Shown: positions 56,446-64,000 of the stretch, one piece after another
Numbering within the stretch: position 1 is the stretch's first letter
Layout: each line of letters opens with the position of its first letter
From: Chara braunii
Taxonomy: Eukaryota > Streptophyta > Charophyceae > Charales > Characeae
Direction of reading: 5' to 3'
NCBI GenBank assembly: GCA_003427395.1
Contig: BFEA01000268.1
Coordinates: forward strand, 1,718,965-1,782,964
DNA length: 64,000 nt
Notes under the pieces: model-generated
What the model was told of the DNA's origin: nothing
The model's input: the letters and a program-made list of their open reading frames with translations, nothing else
Database searches by the model: none
Position numbers and translations under genes: made by a program

Positions 56446-57395
56446 NNNNNNNNNNNNNNNNNNNNNNNNNNNNNNNNNNNNNNNNNNNNNNNNNNNNNNN
56501 NNNNNNNNNNNNNNNNNNNNNNNNNNNNNNNNNNNNNNNNNNNNNNNNNNNNNNNNNNNNNNNNNNNNNNNNNNNNNNNNNNNNNNNNNNNNNNNNNNNN
56601 NNNNNNNNNNNNNNNNNNNNNNNNNNNNNNNNNNNNNNNNNNNNNNNNNNNNNNNNNNNNNNNNNNNNNNNNNNNNNNNNNNNNNNNNNNNNNNNNNNNN
56701 NNNNNNNNNNNNNNNNNNNNNNNNNNNNNNNNNNNNNNNNNNNNNNNNNNNNNNNNNNNNNNNNNNNNNNNNNNNNNNNNNNNNNNNNNNNNNNNNNNNN
56801 NNNNNNNNNNNNNNNNNNNNNNNNNNNNNNNNNNNNNNNNNNNNNNNNNNNNNNNNNNNNNNNNNNNNNNNNNNNNNNNNNNNNNNNNNNNNNNNNNNNN
56901 NNNNNNNNNNNNNNNNNNNNNNNNNNNNNNNNNNNNNNNNNNNNNNNNNNNNNNNNNNNNNNNNNNNNNNNNNNNNNNNNNNNNNNNNNNNNNNNNNNNN
57001 NNNNNNNNNNNNNNNNNNNNNNNNNNNNNNNNNNNNNNNNNNNNNNNNNNNNNNNNNNNNNNNNNNNNNNNNNNNNNNNNNNNNNNNNNNNNNNNNNNNN
57101 NNNNNNNNNNNNNNNNNNNNNNNNNNNNNNNNNNNNNNNNNNNNNNNNNNNNNNNNNNNNNNNNNNNNNNNNNNNNNNNNNNNNNNNNNNNNNNNNNNNN
57201 NNNNNNNNNNNNNNNNNNNNNNNNNNNNNNNNNNNNNNNNNNNNNNNNNNNNNNNNNNNNNNNNNNNNNNNNNNNNNNNNNNNNNNNNNNNNNNNNNNNN
57301 NNNNNNNNNNNNNNNNNNNNNNNNNNNNNNNNNNNNNNNNNNNNNNNNNNNNNNNNNNNNNNNNNNNNNNNNNNNNNNNNNNNNNNNNNNNNNNN

Positions 57396-57460
<65 letters not shown>
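56386..57460. repeat. (CT)n - 950 N gap - (GA)n
   Basis: About 30 CT repeats end at the gap start (56446) and about 32 GA repeats start at its end (57396). A single microsatellite would show the same strand on both sides. The opposite strand sense implies either two microsatellites, an inverted repeat, or a mis-oriented contig join across the gap. Confidence 0.95.
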
Positions 57461-57462
<2 letters not shown>

Positions 57463-58314
57463 GATAAGTCTCCAACCTTGCCCAACAGCTAGGTCTCCAA
57501 CCCGTGCCCAGGACGAGTTCTGTTTTTGTTTCAAACAGAGGCAGGCCGGTACATCCCGCCAGATGCGGCGTGAGCACTGCAGCGTTGTAGAAAAATGGCT
57601 GGGGAAAGTCCTGGTGGTGGTGTAAGCCAGCAGTACACGGCCTCAACCTTGCCGAGAAAGATAAAACTTTTGTCGCCTATGAAAATTTCGGAGGCTCGGC
57701 CTACCGCGTCACAATGGCTGGCGACGCCAGCCTTGAAAGAAAAAGAAAAAAGGTGCGCCGCTGGCTGTTCAGAAAAAGCTTGGTGCGCCGTAAGGCGCCC
57801 GCCGGCCCGAGTGTCCTGCTGGTTTAATGGACGAAGTCTAAGCCCGCATGGACCTGGTTGTCACACTGACCAAATTTGTGCTAACTTGAGTTTGTAACAA
57901 TGTAACTTGGTACAAATTGAGGTGGAACCGTGGGAGTGCAAATTGTAATGAAGTTCCAACATGGACTTGGCACTGCGTACTGGTCATGCATGAGTGCTTG
58001 ATTCTGCTGAAGTCCGAACTCTGCTTGAAGGTTGTTATTGTTTCGGAGGGGAAAACAAGTGCACCAATGTATATATGCTTCAATGGGTGTGTCCATATTT
58101 CAACAGCTATCCTCTGAACGGAGGAACGGGGTTGCTGGTAGTGTCAAATGTGATGCCGTACCTGGTCGTTTATATCAAACTTCCATCTTTATAAAAGGAG
58201 GACGAGTCTGTCGCTTTTAACCACTCTGCCACTCTCCCGAAGAATTCAGCATCCTACAGGATTTGAATTTTGAACCTGTGACATGTGTTGTACGCTTGAC
58301 GAATGGGACTAAGC
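57461..58314. other. Intron stretch, no gene
   Basis: It contains the dispersed repeat with GGCTGGCGACGCCAGC (57717) and CTGGTTTAATGGACGAAGTC (57819). No ORF with a domain. Confidence 0.5.
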
Positions 58315-58329
58315 AGGGCAGGCTTTCTT

Positions 58330-59804
58330 TTTTCTTTTTTTTTCTTTTTTTTTTTCTTTTTTTTTTTTTTTTTTCTTTTTTTTTAAACTTAAAACAGGTC
58401 CTTGTGGTCCTGGGGAGCGTCAGTCCGGTTCCTTTCCTCCGGCAAGTCGAAATTGAAATACATGGTGAACACTCACACGCTTCCTTCGGTCTGGCCGAAG
58501 GAACCCTGACCAGCATTGATTGCTCCCTATCAGGAGGATTGACTGTCAGCTTGCCCACCCACTTTTCCTCCAGAGACTACAGTGTCTCTGCCAGATAGTA
58601 CGTATAAAGCAAGAAAAGGGGAGAGTTGTCTAGACTGTTGAGATTATAATCTCAGTTTGCTCTTCACTGGGACCCTGTTCTTGTGTTATGCCACTTCTTC
58701 CACACCACTGTTGTCCACCTCAGTGGCGATCTTTCCCTGTAGAAGCCAGTCTCTTATGAATTTACGTCTCTTTGTGGCTATCCTTTCTAGTCTGCCTTTC
58801 GTCGTCAAGGTCACTTCTCGCCATCTGGATCGGATCTCTGTTTCAGCCATTCTCAGCAGTAGAGCCTACATTTCTTCTCTTGGCACTTCAGTTCCTTCGA
58901 TCATCTTGGAGCATCTCCTCTTCCAGATTACCCATAGGGCTAGCTTTCTGAGTAGGTGGAACCAGACTTCCTTGCCGCCTTTGAGATTGTTAGTGTCGTT
59001 AGATAGGAGCAGGATGTTCAGGGGGGTTGTGGCCAGGGGAGGAGATGAGAAAAGAATGGTCCATAGGTCGCCCACTTTGTTCCAAATCCATGTTGCTTCC
59101 GTGCAGTATAGGAGGCAGTGGGGTATGTCTTCCAACGCGTTGTCTGTGCATAGTCTGCATATATCAGTGCTGTCGGGGTCTGTGTGCTTTCTTCTCTTGT
59201 GGAGCCACTGATTGGTTGGCAGAGAGGCGTGTGCTAAGAGCCATTGCATGCTGGCTGCCATGCCCTCTCCGATAACTTAAGGCTGATCCTAAATAGTATC
59301 CCAACACAATGGCCCCCCCTCCTAAGAGAGGAATTCTCGTGGAAATCCGGGGACTGGGGCATACTAGTCACCCAAGCCCAGCCTACCAGAGCATACAGAT
59401 TCGTCGCTAGAACCAGCCCACCCAGCTACCTATCCAAATTCTACTCTTACCCCGTCGCTAAGCACAACACAAATGAGCTGGAAATCCAGAACAAAGATCC
59501 CCAGTGCGACATACTCGAGGCCTTCCAACTGAGGAAAGTGAGGGTGTCAAAGGCCAAACCCCGGAAAATCTTTCAACCGGACCTCAGCATCTCAGAGCTA
59601 GAATTCGACCCGAAAGAATGGTTATGGAAACAGGGAAATTTAGGGAGGACGAGAACAATAGCCGAATACGACGTCAAATTTGGTTACGAGCTAGGCCTAC
59701 AAACCACAGACCCAGATCCCAGGCTCAAAGGAAAATGGAGGGAGATACTGAGTCTGGACCCCTCGGCCCCCATATCCATCCCGTGGACAAAATTCCTAAC
59801 CATT
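58330..59804 (-). mobile_element. LINE D, 5'-inverted (twin-primed) insertion with 15-bp TSD
   Basis: AGGGCAGGCTTTCTT flanks the element exactly (58315-58329 and 59805-59819). From 59270 down to 58330 the element reads on the minus strand: GEGMAASMQWLLAHASLP, knuckle CRLCTDNALEDIPHCLLYC, LLRKLALWVIWKRRC, 3' UTR with the GGAACCGGACTGACGCTCCC motif, A-rich tail. From 59271 to 59804 it reads on the + strand: DNLRLILNSIPTQW ... LEFDPKEWLW ... IPWTKFLTI. Flipping the second part restores IPWTKFLTI-GEGMAASMQWL with the same 17-residue spacing after IPW as LINE B, so nothing was lost at the joint. Confidence 0.95.
59271..59804 (+). pseudogene. Inverted 5' part of LINE D ORF2
   Basis: A single open frame carries PTQWPPLLREEFSW, LRKVRVSKAKPRK, SELEFDPKEWLWKQG and SIPWTKFLTI, equivalent to the region between reverse transcriptase and the zinc knuckle in LINE B. 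It has no stop inside, so the insertion is fairly recent. The frame runs on into flanking DNA after 59804. Confidence 0.9.
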
Positions 59805-59819
59805 AGGGCAGGCTTTCTT

Positions 59820-60463
59820 AATTTTATGGGCGGCCGCAACACTAAATAAAATAAGATTGCCCAAGAATACAGTTCTGTTGTTACCCCCCATGGCCATCAA
59901 GTGGTGTGAAACATGATTGAATTAAAGGTTAGCTCTTGAGGGAGAAAAGAGATGAGTGTGTGGAAATCTCCTGCATGCTTCAGGTCACCACGATTGGTAT
60001 AACAGCTTTTTTTCTCTAAAAGGACAAAACAAAGAAAATTGGACCGTATTTTATTAATGCGTATCGTCCTTGCACAGGGGCCATGCATTATATTATATTA
60101 ATGGACATCTCAAAGGACAGTATCGCTATGTGTCTAACAATTTACTAATTTTAGTAATTTAATAATAAGTACTGGGTAATGCTGCCAAGATAACTCCGGG
60201 TAGAACTGTGAGTGGTCCCTGGCCTCGGTTTTCGACTTGTTCATAGAAATGCCAGGCTTTTTTTTTTTTTTCGGGGGGGGGGGGGGGGGGATAAATAAAT
60301 CCGCTTGCTGTGTGCATGTTTTCTGCCCACGAGCGTTGCTCAGTGTTAAAACAGTTGAACGAGATTCAGAATTGAGACGAGTGCAGTCTGTGAGGGATGA
60401 CTGCAGTGTGCGTCGCACTCATCATCCATCACTGAAATTTTTTATTTTTCATTAAAAAGCAAA
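59820..60463. other. Intron stretch, no gene
   Basis: AT-rich with a T run and G run at 60257-60290. No repeat family or coding similarity recognised. Confidence 0.5.
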
Positions 60464-60625
60464 GGGCAACTGCCTTGCGATATCACCATCGAACTGACCG
60501 GCCCCAGTCAATTGCAAATTGTCGTAATTTCACTCATCTGCTTCCAGTGGAGTTCGAACTCAGTGGGTCTAGATTTCACAAGTTCAGGGGTGTACCAAGT
60601 GAGCTGCTAGGCCAGTCGGTCCATC
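60464..60625 (-). mobile_element. tRNA-derived SINE, family 2
   Basis: On the minus strand the head has TAGCAGCTCACTTGGTACAC and B box GAGTTCGAACTCC, then the shared body ending GGCAGTTGCCCTTTGC and an A/T-rich tail. It is about 160 bp like the copy at 34012. Confidence 0.7.
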
Positions 60626-60825
60626 ACTGAATTTTCATTTCGAACTTCAAACAGATGTTGGCCTCCAGTGTGAGGCAGTTGCTTGTGCTATTTTCACCAC
60701 CTAATTGTGCTGCACAGTCGAACACGAAAGACATCTTACCCTCTCCAAGGGAGGGGGGGCGAAAGGGGAAAAAAAAAGTGAGTGAATGGCGCGCAATGTT
60801 ATGCTCCTCCAGCATGTACCAAGCA

Positions 60826-60920
60826 TCGCTATCCTTTCTGTATCTAGACTTAAAAGTTGCCCCAAATACAGCTATAATGACCAGCAATTATCGGGCTTTT
60901 TATTCGGGTGAAGACGGTAG
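60826..60920. mobile_element. Partial MITE (CTACCGTC family)
   Basis: The right arm is intact (TTATTCGGGTGAAGACGGTAG) with the TATCTAGACTTAAAAGTTGCC centre and GCTATAATGACC. The left terminal inverted repeat is missing. Confidence 0.75.
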
Positions 60921-61233
60921 CTTTGTGGAATCCACATTACTACTATCCTTTCCATGCAGGAGTTGTGTTGACACTGTTCTCCCATCTCATTAGTGAGATC
61001 TTGTTGCTGTGTGGTTCCTCCTTCGTGTTTCTGTCAGTCAGTCAGGTTTTGTAAGTTAGCGAGTTGTCGAGTCAGTGGGTTAATTGATCGGTAAGGCAAA
61101 TGGTGTGTCAGGTTGACGGTTTAGCAGTGAGTGAAGTAATCAGTATGTTCGTTGCTCAGTGGATCAGTCACTTTTTTTTTTTTTACTTTTTTAAAGTTTT
61201 TTTTTTTTTTTAAACACAGATCGTTATGGCTCA

Positions 61234-61302
61234 ATACTTTTCTCGGCCTTTTGGCTAAGATCAAGTATAGTATCTGTTCTGATCGGTTCAATATCTGATC
61301 TG
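61234..61302 (+). pseudogene. U2 snRNA 5' fragment in the LINE E tail, antisense to the LINE
   Basis: ATACTTTTCTCGGCCTTTTG, GCTAAGATCAAGTATAGTAT and CTGTTCTGATCGGTTCAATA followed by TCTGATCTG match plant U2 from nucleotide 1 to about 68 with a few changes. One change alters the branch-point-pairing GUAGUA to AUAGUA. The Sm site and 3' hairpins are missing and there is no upstream snRNA promoter element, so it is not a U2 gene. TGGCTC stands on both sides (61227-61232; 61313-61318 or 61336-61341), within what should be continuous LINE terminal sequence. Confidence 0.88.
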
Positions 61303-62529
61303 TTTAGGGGCGTGGCTCTGGCAGAGTCTGGAATCTGGCTCCTTTTGCATTCGGGGTGGCACCAGTCCGGTTCCTTCGTTTTTTTTCTTCTTTTTTTAAT
61401 ACGCTAGCTATCAGGACTCTTTTCTGACTGTTCCTCTCTATCAAATGGACTAATGGCATGTCTGTGTTTTTTGGGGCAGTGGGTGTGTTGGAACCCTTTA
61501 TTCTACTTCCGGACTCCTTGGGAGCTATTTTACTTGAAATTGTCGCTTGATTCGGCTTGAAGCTAAAACCCTAAACCCTAGCTTGTTAACACCCTGCTGA
61601 TGAACCTTTTCCTAGGGGTTGTTTCCTGACTGTGTCCACTGTTGATGTTGAGACTGCTTGGATTCTGCGGCATACTCTGTGATTGGGGTTGGAGTAAAGG
61701 GAGGGGGGTTTGTAGGGTTGGAAATATTGTATCAGTGCTGGTTGTGGGATAGATGCGGTGCGTGGGAGTGGGGATGGGAATTGGGCTGTGTGCGCTAGTC
61801 TGTGTTTGCTCTGAAGTTTGGGGGATGGGGTGGGAGTGTGAGGAAATACGTGGTGGTGGGGGGGGGAGGTGGCGAGGGGGTTGCTGCCATGGAGGTGTCT
61901 GGATGTTGTGAGGTTGGTTTAATATCGGTGTTCTCTGAGGTAGAGGGGATGATGGGTGGCTTGATATTGTTGGTCTGCATATCTCATTTTTGAGGGCGAG
62001 TCTATTCTTGTCTTTTGGAACGTATGTTGTGTCTGTTCGGCTTAAAACCATACACTCTCGATTGGGTTCTCCTTGTGTGGGACTGGTTCTTTTTTGACTG
62101 TTCTTGTTGACCTGCCTGTTTAGATATCCTATGGGTGATAAAGTAAAGTTCTAAAGGTTCTTTTTTGTTGGCTGCTATCTTGTTGTCGGCTGGGATCCGT
62201 GTTCCCTTCTGTAGATGTCTTCTGCTCGTTCCTTTGATCTTCTTCCTGTTGAGAGAACCCTTGTTTAAACCCTGTTATGAGTTCATCTGGGCTGTCAATC
62301 GGTCCGTGGAGCGGTTGAAGGTCGAATTTAGTCCTGGGTGGTTGTGCAGGGTTTCCGGGGTCCTGAATGGTGGGGGGTGGCAAAATGAACCAGTCTTTCA
62401 AGACCAGTTTGTTCCCTTCTATCGCACCTAGATTTCCTCCTCCTAGTTTTCTGGCCGTAAATCTTTTGGTAATCTCATTATCTCGAGCTTTTTGTCTGGT
62501 GCATTTTGTATTTGGGTCTGTGATTTCTT

Positions 62530-63486
62530 TCAGAGGGCATGGATTTCAGCCTCTAGTAAGTCCTTGATAGTTATGTGGGAGGATTCCTGGTTGGTGGGAT
62601 GATCTTCAAAAGTCAGGACACATCTTCTTTTCCAGATTGCCCAGAGTGAGGCTTTTCTGATTAGCGAGAAGAAGAAAAGGTCAAAACCTTTGAACTGTGG
62701 GACCTGCTCGATGTCTAAGAAAAGGGTGCTGGCACTGCTGGGGTTAATTTGTAACGTTTTATTTGAATGCCTGTACCAGGTCTGTTCTATCTCTTTCCAT
62801 AGGTTCTGAGCCTTCTCACATTCTAGGAAGCAGTCCTTCTCACATTCTAGGAAGCAGTGATTGAGTGTCTCTGTGGCTTGGGAGTTGCAGACTTTGCACC
62901 ATGATTCTTGTTCTGATCTTTCCTCCTTTCTTCTTCTTCGTGCCAGCCAGTGGTTCACGGGGACTGCTCTATAGGTTATGAGCCAGAGTAGTCTGACTAG
63001 TTTAACTGGTCTAGCGCCAAAGATTGAATTCCAGGAGGGTTTGAAGGATACGTTGGCAAGTGAGCTTTCTTCCTTTTGCCATCTTTTCTGTACTATCGTC
63101 GACGTCGCGAGGGGATTGGAAAACAGTTTGTAACCAAGTTTGGGGGTGTAATCTGTTATTTTGTGTCTGCGGACTGTCGTCGTGGTGGTGCCTGGAATGC
63201 CCCATGTCCATTCGGAGGGGTCAACTTCGAGGTGGCGGATGTCAGTCTCCGGCCTACATACTCTATTTCGTTCACTTTCTAATACTCTTATTCTTCTCAA
63301 GTTACTTACTTCAAAGGATCCCTCTGCTCTGCTTTCCCTGTTAAGTAAACTCACTGGGTTGCCTGGGTCTTCCAAAGGGAAAATGCTGCATGTAATCCAT
63401 TCGTTGTTGTGTAATTCAGTGCTTACCACTCTTAAGATTTCTGTTGTAGTGGTTTGATTCTTCTGCGCCGCCCAGTCTCCCGACAC
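62530..63486 (-). pseudogene. LINE E ORF2 C-terminal segment with duplicated knuckle motif
   Basis: This open segment of 318 codons contains RIRVLESERNRV, LEVDPSEWTWG, LLWLITYRAVPVNHWLARRR, then HCFLECEK-DCFLECEKAQNLW. The second CFLECEK arises from an in-frame 24-bp tandem duplication (62811-62834, 62835-62858). It ends LLEAEIHAL at a stop. The preceding part of ORF2 is in a shifted frame, so the protein is broken. Confidence 0.85.
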
Positions 63487-64000
63487 CCATTTTTGCTCTG
63501 ATTTTAATAGGCGCCGCCATTCTATTGGGATGCTTTCAATGATGCTTGCTAGGTTGGCTTGAAGGTCGTGGTTTCCTTTTAGGGTAAGTCTGAGGTCCTT
63601 TTCCTCCTTCCAGCTGTTTGTTGAGTCATTCCACGGGTGCTGGATTTGCCATATTCCTTTTTCCAGCCAGTGTCCCCATTTGGTGTCTGTTTTAGAAAGT
63701 GAGAGGCTTTCACCTTTGTCGTCCTTGATCCAGGGGTTGCCAAAAATGGGTTGTCTTAGAACTTCATCTTTCCTTCTCGGGCCGAGCTTTGTTCTCTGGG
63801 TAGATTTTTCTCCAGCTGTGTAGGAGTAGTTCCCAGAAGGATTTGGAGGATTCGTTTTCTGTTTCTTCTGGCTGGTTCAGGTGGGGGACCAGGGACTTGT
63901 TCATTCTTGGGAGGGGCCATCGTGTACTGAATACCCAGAAGAGACTGGACATGTTTGGCGGAGATTTGAAGGGAGCAAGTTCTTTGATGTGACTGAGTGC

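Larger units (their letters stand above)
61172..64000 (-). mobile_element. LINE E, 3' part, runs off the window
   Basis: In minus-strand order: [14 protein letters not shown] and WGHWLEKGIWQIQHPW near 63740-63640, then an open segment to 62530 with LEVDPSEWTW, PVNHWLARRRRKEE, knuckle CKVCNSQATETLNHCFLEC and LWAIWKRRC, then a 3' extension (62401-62129), a Pro/Thr-rich 3' region (62051-61578) and the terminal GGAACCGGACTGGTGCC motif near 61375. The A-rich tail is at 61213-61172. A 24-bp duplication lies in the knuckle. The 5' part is outside the window. Confidence 0.9.

Noticed and set aside
56251-57492. Very long open frames spanning the 950-N gap
   Set aside because: They are open only because N is translated as unknown and flanked by dinucleotide repeats.
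61234-61302. Functional U2 snRNA gene
   Set aside because: Only the first ~68 nt are present, the branch-pairing motif is altered, no Sm site, no upstream promoter elements.
61566-61581. Interstitial telomere repeat (AAACCCTAAACCCTA)
   Set aside because: Only two repeat units in a LINE 3' UTR; chance or element-specific sequence is enough to explain it.

Overview
This is a window of a large, repeat-rich eukaryotic nuclear genome. A streptophyte, and probably a charophyte alga, fits best: the FAT-region exons of the TOR kinase read most like the plant protein, the LINEs are plant-type L1 elements with a C-terminal zinc knuckle, and the U2 and U6 snRNA fragments match the plant sequences. This is inference; no marker in the window fixes the species. 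Four assembly gaps (147, 170, 400 and 950 N) interrupt it.

The only host gene I can support is TOR (target of rapamycin) on the + strand. Ten exons between 3878 and 55589 join in frame, by GT-AG splicing, into about 494 codons of the FAT region. The N-terminal HEAT repeats must lie upstream of the window, and the FRB and kinase domains downstream. Exons are 66-225 bp and introns 1.5-14 kb, so more than 97% of the gene span here is intron, filled with transposable elements.

Layout. 1-3.9 kb: upstream intron with microsatellites. 4.7-5.7 kb: a U6 snRNA copy fused to a LINE 3' fragment. 6.1-6.5 kb: a tRNA-derived SINE. 8.6-19.3 kb: a long degenerate LINE (A) in sense with TOR, with a second U6 piece in its 3' part. 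21.4-24.0 kb: nested hAT-like DNA elements with recognisable target-site duplications (TSDs), among LINE scraps. 27.1-32.0 kb: LINE B, in sense, still with clear endonuclease and reverse-transcriptase motifs. 32-45 kb: SINEs, tandem duplications, palindromic MITEs, and a minus-strand hammerhead-like repeat near 37.9 kb. 46.4-52.1 kb: repeats carrying type III hammerhead ribozyme motifs, followed by a broken ORF resembling a Josephin-fold cysteine peptidase, then cut by LINE C (12-bp TSD). 56.4-57.4 kb: a gap flanked by (CT)n and (GA)n. 58.3-59.8 kb: LINE D, a 5'-inverted insertion (twin-priming signature) with 15-bp TSDs. 61.2-64.0 kb: the 3' part of LINE E, minus strand, with an antisense U2 snRNA fragment in its tail.

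The most unusual signal is the hammerhead-bearing repeat region at 47.6-52.1 kb. Its apparent order is LTR-like repeat with ribozyme, peptidase-like ORF, conserved ~110-nt motif, purine tract, LTR-like repeat. It recalls retrozymes and Penelope-like elements but does not match either as I know them. Also notable are three independent snRNA-LINE junctions in 57 kb and a clean twin-primed insertion. All of this is read by eye; no alignment, folding or database search was run.
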